A stretch of DNA of 58,177 nt from contig NZ_SWCN01000028.1 of NCBI RefSeq assembly GCF_005116575.1, positions 1 through 58,177 of the forward strand. Direction: 5' to 3'. Made by a program: the position numbers and the translations under genes. The notes below the pieces were generated by a model. It made no database searches and was not told where the DNA came from. It saw nothing but the letters and a program-made list of their open reading frames with translations. Positions 34,403 to 43,126 of this stretch are shown in pieces. Source of the DNA: Desulforhopalus sp. IMCC35007. GTDB lineage: Bacteria > Desulfobacterota > Desulfobulbia > Desulfobulbales > Desulfocapsaceae. Numbering within the stretch: the first letter of the stretch is position 1; each line of letters opens with the position of its first letter.

Positions 34403-35053
34403 TTATTGCTCAACACGCATGGCTTCAACCGGCTGCATTCTTGAGGCGACAATGGCGGGATACAGCACGCCAACGAGGCTGAGCACTGTGCCGATGCACA
34501 TTGCATAGAACATCGTCAGACCGATGGTTGACCAGGGAATGAAAGCGAAAGAGGATAACCCAAATTTGATAAGTGTAGAGAGCACTCCAACGCCACCGCC
34601 AAGAAGAGCGCCTGCAAATCCTCCTGTTACCCCTTGCAGAGTTGCCTCAATGACGAAAATTCGCACGATGAACCGGTCAAGTGCGCCAAGGCATTTGAGG
34701 GTTCCAATCTCCCTGAATCGTTCCGTCACTGACATCAGCTGGGCGTTGATGATGCCCACTACACAGGTAAGAAGGGAGAGAAAAACAATCCAGCGCTGTT
34801 TGGCCGAGCTCTCGATGACATGGGTTTCCGGGTTGATGTCGTAGCCTGCCTTGCTGAGATTTCTCTCCATCGTTGGTTCTCCGGAGTGGAGCAGGCCTGA
34901 TGCCATGTCGTTACCTGTCTGGATGAAGGTGAGAAATGCTACCGCCAGTACCAGACTCATTGTTGTTACCAGGGACCTGAAAAAGCGAACTCTGATAGAC
35001 TGGTAGGCCATCTGGAGGGATTTCGACAGAGGTAGGGCAACTAAGCGGCTCAT
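34403..35053 (-). CDS. Small FtsX/MacB-type ABC permease
   Basis: A 216-residue permease with the four-helix FtsX plan (about residues 28-46, 88-108, 145-170 and 180-207). It has only a short periplasmic loop of about 40 residues in place of the usual large domain. The coupling region is LMSVTERFREIGTLKCLGAL, and the C-terminus YPAIVASRMQPVEAMRVE is the standard ending. The missing periplasmic domain contrasts with the very large ectodomain of its presumed partner, the 1612-residue permease. First gene of the minus-strand operon; AAGG lies about 10 bases before the ATG. Confidence 0.93.
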   Translation of the reverse strand: MSRLVALPLSKSLQMAYQSIRVRFFRSLVTTMSLVLAVAFLTFIQTGNDMASGLLHSGEPTMERNLSKAGYDINPETHVIESSAKQRWIVFLSLLTCVVGIINAQLMSVTERFREIGTLKCLGALDRFIVRIFVIEATLQGVTGGFAGALLGGGVGVLSTLIKFGLSSFAFIPWSTIGLTMFYAMCIGTVLSLVGVLYPAIVASRMQPVEAMRVEQ

Positions 35054-35305
35054 ATCTTATACAGCCTTCTGCGAATAAAGAAATTGGGGTGTCGCCAAAG
35101 GGATGGCAGTTTTGTACTAACCTATAAATCTAGCTGCTTATCTGGTCGTTGTCAATGTTGAGAGATTTCAGAGGAATATTGCATCATACTGCTGTAAAGC
35201 TGGAGAGGGAGGCCCGGCGGGTGAAGCTGTTTTAGAGAGATGCTTTGCTTGCCAAAGCCGGGCCCACCAGTGGATAAGCCGGTGGGCGGATGAGGTTTGC
35301 AAACT

Positions 35306-35500
35306 TTAGTTCATCGTATCACCCTCAACCATCTGCATCAGCTCCGTCTGGAAATTCTCATCGTTCATCAGCTTTGTCGCAATAGCCTGACAGAGAGCTC
35401 CTGCGAGATTTGCTTCATCTGATAAGGCAATATCAACGGTAATTTCGCCATCTTCTGAGGCATCTAGAATCAATGCTGCCTGGTTTTTTGTCAATTCCAT
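35306..35500 (-). CDS. Small acidic hypothetical protein
   Basis: A 64-residue protein, ELTKNQAALILDASEDGEIT at the start and ENFQTELMQMVEGDTMN at the end. AAGGAG lies about 12 bases before the ATG. It has no membrane segment or Cys pair. The codon-like composition and ribosome site support a real gene. It reads in the same direction as the ABC operon but is separated by 250 bases that contain a GC-rich hairpin (about 35258-35288). Confidence 0.7.
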   Translation of the reverse strand: MELTKNQAALILDASEDGEITVDIALSDEANLAGALCQAIATKLMNDENFQTELMQMVEGDTMN

Positions 35501-35520
35501 ATTATAAAGTTACTCCTTTT

Positions 35521-36001
35521 GTGTAACATAGTGAGAGAGTTGAGAGTATTTTTTAAGCCTTACCATTGAAAGTATACAACAGTACGGGCAAGAGGTGCAA
35601 ATCATTGAGATAAATTTAAAAAATATTGTGGCCGTATAGCCTTACGGCACATCTGTTTTCTCGTTTCGAAATGTTTTGCTCAGCCTGCTTATGACCCAAG
35701 AGGGTAAAGACCCCAGGTGTTGCAGCCGGTGTGTCTGCAACCGATGGCTGTTCCAATCTCTATGTTGGCAAAGAGTGTGGATAACAACTGCCACAGTGTT
35801 TTTGGCCGATCGTTTACAGCATAAAAAATATTTATACAGTTCTTGGCGCTGAAGGCATGTCCAGTTATATGAATTTCAGCGTTGATGAAAAGATGCGGTT
35901 CAACGTTTTGGTTTTTTGAAACTTGCAGCTTGAATTCTTGTTATTTCAAGTATTCAAGCTGTCTTGTGTCCATCTCGATTTTTTTCGCCGTATAATGGTG
36001 G
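35521..36001. other. About 480 bases without a gene, with two hairpins
   Basis: No open frame looks coding. GTTGCAG (35719-35725) pairs with CTGCAAC (35735-35741), and an overlapping CAGCC (35723-35727) can instead pair with GGCTG (35746-35750), so two structures exclude each other. AGCTTGAATTCTTG (35927-35940) pairs with CAAGTATTCAAGCT (35947-35960) with one mismatch. No T run follows either, on either strand. A small RNA or untranslated leader is possible but unproven. Confidence 0.4.
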
Positions 36002-37498
36002 TTAGTACAGATCTTTCAGGTAGCGATCTCTTAAATGGCTGAGAAAGAAATTCGCATTTGTTTTCTCGCCAGTAGCTGAAATAATAATGTCCTGTCCAGC
36101 CATACTGGAGGCCTTTGACCAGATGTTTTCTTTGAGCCACCTTCTGATAAAAGAGATATCTCCAGCACGAAGGTTTTTCTCCCAGTCCGGGAAGGTCTTT
36201 TTTATGGTTGCAAAAAACTGTGCGCTGTTGAGTGCACCCATTGTGTATGAAGGAAAGTAACCAAAAGAACCGTCAGTCCAGTGCATATCCTGCATGCAGC
36301 CATCTTTGTAATTATCCTTTGTAGACAGGCCAAGACTTTCTGTCATTTTATGGTCCCAGAGCTCAGGGATGTCTTCTGCTTCGATCTGACCATTTATCAG
36401 TTCTTTTTCAATTTCAAAGCGCAGGATAACGTGGAGGGGATAGGTTACCTCGTCAGCCTCCACCCGTATATAGCTTGGTTGAACTGAGATTGCTGCGTCT
36501 CTGAGTTGTTTCCCGCTATATTTCAGAGTCTCGGGCAGATGGGTATGGATAAAAGAGGTGAAATAATGGATAAACGGGGCCGAGAGAAAAATCTGTTTTT
36601 CAAAGAACAGGCTTTGGCTTTCGTGGAGGGAGAGATTGCGGGCATGGCCGATGGGCAGGTTGTCCCACTGTTCAGGCAGGCCGTCTTCATAGCTGGCATG
36701 TCCGGTCTCATGGGCTGTTGCCAGGAGGGCGTCTAAGAAATCCCCTTCCCGAAACCGTGTAGTAATGCGTTGATCACCGCGGCAACCTGTACTAAACGGA
36801 TGGGCACTGACATCCATCCTGCCGTGATCAAAATTAAAACCAAGGGATTTCATGAGCTGCCGGTTGAGTTCTTTCTGTGCCTCGATGGGGTAGGAAGACG
36901 TCGCTAGTCTGGTTGGATTCTGTTTCTGTTTTTCCATCACCTCCTGGAGCAGGTTGGGGAGTTCTTTTTTCAGGCGGGTGAAGATATTTGCAATAAAGCC
37001 TGCACTGTCCCCGGCGCAATAGAGGTCGAGCATGGCATCGTAGGGGCTTGCAAGCGGCTCGATCGCAGCATCAAATCTTGCCTGGGCCTCTTGTCGTGCC
37101 AAGAGGACGACAGGCCTGAAGTTTTTCAAAAATCCGGGCCAGTCGTTTTGCTGGCGCTGATTTCTCCAGTCATGCTCACATTTTGAACCGGCCAGGGATT
37201 GCGCCCTTACAAGATCTGCGGGGAGACAAACGGCCTGCTGGTATTCCCGGCGCATCTCTTTTATACTCTGCTCCTCTACCGCTGTTTCAGCTGTTACCTG
37301 ATCCAGGAGTTCACCTGTTTTGGATGATGTCAATTCTTGGTGGTGCAAGCTCGTCAGCTCGGCAATAGCTGCAGATCTGGGGGTGTTACCCCCTGGAGGC
37401 ATCATGACCATATGGTCCCACTGGAGAAAGGTGAGTGCATGTTCGAGATGGGCAAGTTTACTGAATTGGTCAACAAGTTTTTTATATGAATTATTCAT
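36002..37498 (-). CDS. M32-family metallocarboxypeptidase (carboxypeptidase Taq type)
   Basis: A 498-residue cytoplasmic zinc exopeptidase, normal length. The HExxH motif is in LATAHETGHASYEDGLPEQW, and the family-specific ESQSLFFEKQ, IRVEADEVTYPLHVILRFEI (two overlapping blocks) and DMHWTDGSFGYFPSYTMGAL follow. It removes C-terminal residues from peptides. It stands alone between intergenic stretches of about 500 and 200 bases. Its role here is presumably peptide recycling. Confidence 0.95.
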   Translation of the reverse strand: MNNSYKKLVDQFSKLAHLEHALTFLQWDHMVMMPPGGNTPRSAAIAELTSLHHQELTSSKTGELLDQVTAETAVEEQSIKEMRREYQQAVCLPADLVRAQSLAGSKCEHDWRNQRQQNDWPGFLKNFRPVVLLARQEAQARFDAAIEPLASPYDAMLDLYCAGDSAGFIANIFTRLKKELPNLLQEVMEKQKQNPTRLATSSYPIEAQKELNRQLMKSLGFNFDHGRMDVSAHPFSTGCRGDQRITTRFREGDFLDALLATAHETGHASYEDGLPEQWDNLPIGHARNLSLHESQSLFFEKQIFLSAPFIHYFTSFIHTHLPETLKYSGKQLRDAAISVQPSYIRVEADEVTYPLHVILRFEIEKELINGQIEAEDIPELWDHKMTESLGLSTKDNYKDGCMQDMHWTDGSFGYFPSYTMGALNSAQFFATIKKTFPDWEKNLRAGDISFIRRWLKENIWSKASSMAGQDIIISATGEKTNANFFLSHLRDRYLKDLY

Positions 37499-37707
37499 CG
37501 GACACTTCTATGGTTAAGATGATTATGGAGTTGGTCACTCCGGGGATTGGGGCGTTGGATATTTGACCGTTCACCCATTTACCCTTTTATGGATGAACAT
37601 ATGTAAAAATATCGTATGCTGCTGTGACTTTTCTGATAATAGGGATGAAACCAGTCGTTGTCATGAGTTGACAGGCTAGTCTTGTTACAAATTACCACAG
37701 GGGTATC

Positions 37708-38499
37708 TCACAGAAGATCTCCAAAATGGACAAAGGAGATCTGGGGTGCCTGTTTAAGGCAAGAGAGAAGCGTGTCGAGCAGTGCCACCGCGCGACCATT
37801 CATTCTCTGGTGATGGAGCATTATTCCGCATCTGTCTAAAGTGAGTCCCTCTTCAATCTCTGCCAGCAGCTTGTGGAGCCCTTCTTCAGCGGTAGCTTCT
37901 TTTCTGGTATGCAGGTCAACGCTCACCTGGAAGTCTGGAAACGCTCGAGTGGTTGGTGGTTTTGCCCTAAGGCTTCTTGAAACTGCCTTGAAGCCCAGTT
38001 GCTGCAGGGCGTCGAGGGTGTCCTTGCTGCAGCGGTTCCATGGTGGAGTAAAGACAGGCTGATTGTGATCCCCTAAAATATTGTCGAGCCTTTTTTTTCC
38101 TCGTAACAGGCGAGCTGTGATGTTCATTGCTCCAGTTGCCGATACTCCAGGACCAAACTCTTGTTTTTTCATGGTTTTAGGTTCGAAGTTGCGATGCACA
38201 TAGCCATGCTGGTGCCAGCACCATTGTTCTTTGGAGTTTCCTGTGAGTATTTTCAGCTCCTTATACCTTTCAGGTGTAAGCCAGCCGGGCACGGTTGCCA
38301 GGCACAGCGGCATACGGTGGCGATGAAAAATTTCTATGAGCTGGGAGAATTGTCGGGAGGGGATTCCTATATCGTCTGCCCGAAAAAAAACAACAGGAGG
38401 TGTAGTGCTCCTCTGACAGCCCTTGTCAATTGCCGTTATCAGCTGTCTGGGTAGGTCCGGCAGGCGGGTTCGGTAAATTTGTGAGGAGGGTCTGGTCAT
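37708..38499 (-). CDS. Polysaccharide deacetylase-like protein, last gene of the glycan operon
   Basis: A 263-residue protein of the NodB-like carbohydrate esterase type. The metal site is suggested by FFRADDIG (about residues 38-45) and WHQHGYVHRNF; later motifs are FTPPWNRCSKDTLDAL and CGIMLHHQRMN. It has no signal peptide, so it probably acts in the cytoplasm on a lipid- or nucleotide-linked sugar. It starts 4 bases after the upstream glycosyltransferase stop, with AGG 10 bases before the ATG. The substrate is unknown. Confidence 0.82.
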   Translation of the reverse strand: MTRPSSQIYRTRLPDLPRQLITAIDKGCQRSTTPPVVFFRADDIGIPSRQFSQLIEIFHRHRMPLCLATVPGWLTPERYKELKILTGNSKEQWCWHQHGYVHRNFEPKTMKKQEFGPGVSATGAMNITARLLRGKKRLDNILGDHNQPVFTPPWNRCSKDTLDALQQLGFKAVSRSLRAKPPTTRAFPDFQVSVDLHTRKEATAEEGLHKLLAEIEEGLTLDRCGIMLHHQRMNGRAVALLDTLLSCLKQAPQISFVHFGDLL

Positions 38500-38503
38500 T
38501 TGA

Positions 38504-39667
38504 TTACTTACCTATTGTGAGAAGCGTATTGATTATCTCAAGGCTACGAGCGGCGCCGTCGAGCTGAACCGACGTTTTTTGGTGTTGAAGTTGGAGCTGA
38601 CGGATCATTTTGGCCAGTAATATTTCCGTATTCAGGTCTGTTTTATCGAGGACCTCTATCGGCGCAGCGCAACTCAATTTGCTGGCGCGAAGATGCTGCT
38701 CGCGGTTTTGGGTAAACGGTAGTACCAGAGCGGGAACTCCAGTTTGCAGAAGATTCATGCAGGTATTGTAGCCCGCCATGGAAATAGAGAGATCAGCTGC
38801 CATCAGCCAGTCGGTAAAGGAGTTGCTGAAACGGTCGACCTTAATATTTTCTGAGGTGTGTGCCACAAGATCTTCATACATTTGGGCGTCACAGTAGGGC
38901 CCAGTAAAAATTTGCAGTCTCGCAAGAGGAGAGGTCTTGAGTAGGCCTTTGAAGGCCGAGATGACGGCAAAAAACAATTCGCTGCCAACGCTTCCCCCTC
39001 CTGCACTTGCGACAATAAGGCTATCCTGCTGGCCCATATTCACCTCATTGCGAATGGATCTGTTGCTTGCAGTTAATGTTTCATTGACATATCCGGTGTA
39101 GTAGAGTGGTGTCTGGATCTCAGCTAACGGCTCAAATGTTTCGCTGAGTTCAACAACAGCAGGGTCTGCGTGGACCAGGATGGCCGAATAATATTTGTTG
39201 AGTGTAGCAATGACCCTCTTTTCAAATTTTTCTTTTCCCTGTGTTTTTTCTACAAGAATATCTCTGACACTGCAGATACATTTACACTCTGGAAGTTCCT
39301 TTGATTTGATGGCTGTCAGAACCGGGTCGAGTTCAAAGCGAAACGCTTTTCGGCCAAAGGGGTATAGTTCTGTGATAAAACAATCCGGTGTTGAGGACAC
39401 AAAGTGGTTGTACAGAAGCTCTTGTCGCTTTTGTTTGGTACCTTCAAGAGTGAGCTTGTTGTCTGATGGAATGAGGTTGTTAAATTCTCTATCCATCTGC
39501 AGACCCGGCAGCTTCAGGATTTTACAACCTGTGGTGTCAATTGATACCGGAGGGCCGCCGAGGATAAGGGTGACCTCATGGTCTTTCATCAGAGATTTTA
39601 CTACTTCAAGGCTTCTGCGAAGATGCCCGATGCCGAGGACATGTTGACAGTAATAAGAAATTTTCAT
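38504..39667 (-). CDS. GT-B glycosyltransferase, MurG-like
   Basis: A 387-residue protein beginning with MKISYYCQHVLGIGHLRRSL, a GxGHxxR motif typical of MurG/GT28-like enzymes. The C-terminal half has ASAGGGSVGSELFFAV, LSISMAGYNTCMNLLQTGVP and VLPFTQNREQHLRASKL, a nucleotide-sugar binding fold. The start codon overlaps the histidine phosphatase stop by 4 bases. It is a paralogue of the 424-residue enzyme at the head of the operon; both share the GLGH/GIGH and MGGYNT/MAGYNT motifs. Acceptor and donor are unknown. Confidence 0.86.
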   Translation of the reverse strand: MKISYYCQHVLGIGHLRRSLEVVKSLMKDHEVTLILGGPPVSIDTTGCKILKLPGLQMDREFNNLIPSDNKLTLEGTKQKRQELLYNHFVSSTPDCFITELYPFGRKAFRFELDPVLTAIKSKELPECKCICSVRDILVEKTQGKEKFEKRVIATLNKYYSAILVHADPAVVELSETFEPLAEIQTPLYYTGYVNETLTASNRSIRNEVNMGQQDSLIVASAGGGSVGSELFFAVISAFKGLLKTSPLARLQIFTGPYCDAQMYEDLVAHTSENIKVDRFSNSFTDWLMAADLSISMAGYNTCMNLLQTGVPALVLPFTQNREQHLRASKLSCAAPIEVLDKTDLNTEILLAKMIRQLQLQHQKTSVQLDGAARSLEIINTLLTIGK

Positions 39668-40296
39668 CCGTTACTCTGTCTTGGAATATTCAGGCATTCA
39701 AGCTTAAATCCGTCTTGGTCACCGCTGATGATGTGGAACAGGTTGTTCTGAATAAAACCTGTTTCTTCGGGGCGAAAAGCGCGGTTACTTATGTGATAGA
39801 GTATGGTTTTTATGATTCCCATATGACAGACAACAAGTATCTTTTTTCCGGGTGCCTCTGTCACGATCTGTTCAAGGCAGGCAAAAACCCTGTTGCGTAC
39901 ACTGCTTCTGGCTTCTCCACCGGGGGCGGTAAACTCCCAGCCTCTGGCGACCTGTCTTTCCAGTTCAATTCTGTGATCCGTCTTAATTGAAGAAAGTGTG
40001 AGACCCTCCCACTCACCCCAATGCTGTTCTCTGAGCCTCTCATCAAAAAAAACAGGGAGTTGCAGGTCTTTGTTGAGGATAGTTACCGTCTGTTTAACCC
40101 GACCGAGATCACTGGCATGTATCTGGTCCCACGGCCATTGTTGCAGTGTCCTGGCCCATTCTCTGGTTCGGCTGACCCCTTTTGGGGTGAGGGGAGAATT
40201 ACCTGAACCCTGGATTCTTTTTTGGGTATTCCATTCGGTTTCGCCGTGTCGAATAAGACCAATAAGAGTTGTTTTTTCTGGAATTTCTCTCGTCAT
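39664..40296 (-). CDS. Histidine phosphatase family protein
   Basis: A 210-residue phosphoglycerate-mutase-like protein. The catalytic block is GLIRHGETEWNTQKRIQGSG (RHG motif), with ASDLGRVKQT, REQHWGEWEG and the second His in VVCHMGIIKTILYHI. Placed between two glycosyltransferases, it most likely removes a phosphate from a sugar- or alcohol-phosphate intermediate, an inference from context. The gap to the upstream gene is 13 bases. Confidence 0.92.
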   Translation of the reverse strand: MTREIPEKTTLIGLIRHGETEWNTQKRIQGSGNSPLTPKGVSRTREWARTLQQWPWDQIHASDLGRVKQTVTILNKDLQLPVFFDERLREQHWGEWEGLTLSSIKTDHRIELERQVARGWEFTAPGGEARSSVRNRVFACLEQIVTEAPGKKILVVCHMGIIKTILYHISNRAFRPEETGFIQNNLFHIISGDQDGFKLECLNIPRQSNG

Positions 40297-40309
40297 TTGT
40301 CATCCATAA

Positions 40310-41575
40310 CTAAGCAAGTTCAGGCACCTGACTGCGGAATATCTGCGCCAGTTCTTGGATTAACAGTTTATTGTCAAACTGGGTTGTGACCCGTTTTTTA
40401 CCTTCGGTAATGATCTTTTTTCTGAGGGCCTGATCTGTGAGAATACGTTCCATGGCCTCGGCCATGGCAGCAGGGTCTTTGGGCGGGACAAGGAGTCCGG
40501 TCTGTTCATGGACAAGTATTTCAGGAAGAGCAGAAACATGGGTGGAGAGAGCCGGGATACCCATGGCTAGACTCTCAACAATGACGTTTGGAATCCCGTC
40601 TCGGTCACCATTTGCCGCGATCTCGCAACCAAGGACAAAGAGATCACTCTTTTTAAACTGTTTCAACACCTCTTCATGGGTCTGGGTTCCCAGCCAGTGA
40701 CACTCTTTTTCCAGATCAAGGTCCTTGATGAGTGCCATTATCTGATCCCGGTCATCTCCATCCCCGATCAAGGTATGAGTGAAGCTGAGTCCTTTTTGTT
40801 TAAGCAGGGCGAGAGCCTGATATATTGTTGGCAAGCCTTTTTTTGCAGTGAGTCGGGCAACAGTAAAAATTTGATGGGGTTCTGTTGGTATTTTTTCACC
40901 TGTGCTGTTTTGAAAAAGGTCAAGGTCGATGCCGTGATAAATGCAATGGATTGGGGTCGGACAATCCCCCTTTATCTCCTCAAGGTATTTCTGATTGTGT
41001 TTGGTACAGGTCACAACAAACTTTGCCTCCTGAATTCTCTGGCGAAGCTTGTCCTTTTTGGATGTGTAAATGTCTTTGGCATGGGCAGTAAAGCTGTAAG
41101 GGATTCCTGAAAATGATGAGGCAAAGCGGGTGACAGAGGTTGGAGAATGGGCAAAGTGACCGTGAAGATGGGTAATATCTGTATTCTCCATAAGGAAATA
41201 GTAACTCATGTAGCCTGCCTGGAGAAAATGTTTAAGCGTTGCCAGTCGGTTTGTAGTACTCCCCTGTGCCGCCAGTCGTACAGTCCTTGTAAAGCGCTTA
41301 GGATGTTTGATTGCAAGAAGGAGGTTCGGTATAAGGAGTTTTACGAGGTTTTCGCCAAGTTCCGTTGGCAGGTAGCTTACCTCTGCATTGATTTTCTTGA
41401 CTGAGGCATGGGAAAAATTTTCTCGTGGCTGCCGCATCGGGAACAGGTGCATCTGAAAGCCAAGTTTTTCAAGGAGAAGAATTTCGTTGGAGATAAATGT
41501 TTCTGAAATTCTGGGGTAGCCTTTGAGAATATAGGCAAGAGTTTTTGGTGTAGATTCGGTTTTATACTGGTTCAT
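40310..41575 (-). CDS. GT4-family glycosyltransferase
   Basis: A 421-residue GT-B enzyme. It opens with LAYILKGYPRISETFISNEI, the N-terminal pattern of WcaL/colanic-type transferases, and has LHGHFAHSPTSVTRFAS and TAHAKDIY in the N-domain. The C-domain contains IFTVARLTAKKGLPTIYQAL, the EX7E-type region GIPNVIVESLAMGIPALSTH and LLVPPKDPAAMAEAM. This is a retaining transferase using a nucleotide sugar. It starts 21 bases after the head gene of the operon. Confidence 0.92.
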   Translation of the reverse strand: MNQYKTESTPKTLAYILKGYPRISETFISNEILLLEKLGFQMHLFPMRQPRENFSHASVKKINAEVSYLPTELGENLVKLLIPNLLLAIKHPKRFTRTVRLAAQGSTTNRLATLKHFLQAGYMSYYFLMENTDITHLHGHFAHSPTSVTRFASSFSGIPYSFTAHAKDIYTSKKDKLRQRIQEAKFVVTCTKHNQKYLEEIKGDCPTPIHCIYHGIDLDLFQNSTGEKIPTEPHQIFTVARLTAKKGLPTIYQALALLKQKGLSFTHTLIGDGDDRDQIMALIKDLDLEKECHWLGTQTHEEVLKQFKKSDLFVLGCEIAANGDRDGIPNVIVESLAMGIPALSTHVSALPEILVHEQTGLLVPPKDPAAMAEAMERILTDQALRKKIITEGKKRVTTQFDNKLLIQELAQIFRSQVPELA

Positions 41576-41596
41576 TGGAGGATATGAAGAAAAGAG

Positions 41597-42871
41597 TTAT
41601 AGGCAGGCGAAAGGTTCCAATTGGGTGATCGTTTCTGTTTGGGCCGGAATTGCCTCAATGTTCTTGAAAGCGGTGAGTCTGGCAAGCATTGTGTCCAGGC
41701 CGGAGAGCTCAAACGAGTTTATACTTTTGACATAGGCGTCCTGCTGGTTTATCAGGTCGAACACTTTCTCCCGTAGATTTTGTGGCGTTACTTCTTTCCA
41801 GGGAATGAAATCAAGAAGACCTTGCTTTTTAAGCCGTTCTGCACGGATAAGCTGCTCTTTTCTTGGGTATTCTCTGGGGATGATGAGTGCCGGCGTCTGC
41901 TGGGTGAGTATTTCGCAGATAGTATTGTAGCCGCCCATGGAAATAACAAGATCAGCGGCTCCCATCAGTTCCTCCATTCGTGGATGAAAAGGGAGTACTT
42001 TTATACCGAATTTATTTGCTCTTTTTTTTAAGTGTTCCCGAGCCTTTTTCGGCATGAAGGGCCCTGTAATAATTATGGACTTAAAGGGCAGAGAGCTTGG
42101 GTAATAGTCGTGCATTTCAAGGAAATGGTTGATCATTTCAAAGCCGTCACCGCCTCCGCCGGTAGTGACCAGGACGAATTTATCATCCTCCATAATTCGA
42201 TAGCGTCTCCGGACTGCCTTTTTATCTTTGTTGCTGAGAGTTTTTCTGGGGATGTAGCCGGTAAACTTGACCCTGTCATGTATGGAGGCAGGAATGTTGT
42301 ACATCTCGATGGGATCATAGATTTCCTGATTTCCATACACCCATATTTCTCCGTAGAGTTCATCAAGATAGGAGTATACGTTTTTTTCTTTCCAATCCTC
42401 CTGGATAACAGTTGAGTCGTCGAGTATGTCACGGAGCCCGAGGACGGTTTTGGTTTCAGGACTTTCATTCTTAAACCAATTCAATGTAGGAAGAACTTCT
42501 TTTTTTAGACCGAGTGGCTCCTTATCTACGATGAACAGATGTGGTCTAAAGGTTTGAGCTGTGGCTAATATTATATTGGTCCGAATGGAGAGAGCCTGTT
42601 TCTCGTCAATTTTGATTGAAAGAGATTTATATTCGTCGTTGGTGTGCTTGATCATCCCGGGAATTCTGACGAAGTCTACCTGCTCTGGGAATTTGAAACG
42701 ACCGGCAAGGGGGGAGCCCGTCAGTATCAGAACGTTGGTGTTTTTGTCGCGCAGATGATTTGCGATGGCCATTGTTCTGCGGATGTGGCCGAGCCCATAG
42801 GTATCATGGGAATACATCAGTATATTGTATGTTTTATTATCCTGGTTTGATAGAGTGGAGAGCGCAGTCAT
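41597..42871 (-). CDS. GT-B glycosyltransferase, MurG-like, head of the glycan operon
   Basis: A 424-residue protein with ILMYSHDTYGLGHIRRTMAI at the N-terminus and TTGGGGDGFEMINHF, LVISMGGYNTICEILTQQTP and ALIIPREYPRKEQLIRAERL in the C-domain. It is related to the 387-residue enzyme of the same operon. It has no membrane segment. The operon (transferase, GT4 transferase, phosphatase, transferase, deacetylase) is compact and reads leftward from about 42.9 kb. I have seen similar mixtures in other proteobacteria but know no described product. Confidence 0.86.
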   Translation of the reverse strand: MTALSTLSNQDNKTYNILMYSHDTYGLGHIRRTMAIANHLRDKNTNVLILTGSPLAGRFKFPEQVDFVRIPGMIKHTNDEYKSLSIKIDEKQALSIRTNIILATAQTFRPHLFIVDKEPLGLKKEVLPTLNWFKNESPETKTVLGLRDILDDSTVIQEDWKEKNVYSYLDELYGEIWVYGNQEIYDPIEMYNIPASIHDRVKFTGYIPRKTLSNKDKKAVRRRYRIMEDDKFVLVTTGGGGDGFEMINHFLEMHDYYPSSLPFKSIIITGPFMPKKAREHLKKRANKFGIKVLPFHPRMEELMGAADLVISMGGYNTICEILTQQTPALIIPREYPRKEQLIRAERLKKQGLLDFIPWKEVTPQNLREKVFDLINQQDAYVKSINSFELSGLDTMLARLTAFKNIEAIPAQTETITQLEPFACL

Positions 42872-43126
42872 CAGGAGGTCCTTGGTAATATGTACACTCC
42901 CCCTCAGGGAAAGAAAACAGGCGGTAAAGGTTACACTTTGCTGGAGTAGTTTGACGCGTTCCCCAACATACTGTCAATGCCTGTTACATAAATGCGAGTT
43001 CTGGAAAGAGTAAAGCTCTATTTTTACTGAAGATGATTATTATTCCAAGTGAGAAGAGAAGTCAAGCCGGTGAAAAGGAAAGAACAGAACAGTTTTTGGT
43101 GAAGGGGTGGGTAAAGGTTCTTTCTG

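Noticed and set aside
35258-35288. GC-rich hairpin (GCCCACC/GGTGGGC) as terminator of the 64-residue gene
   Set aside because: No T run follows the stem on either strand, so I mention it only in the gene entry.
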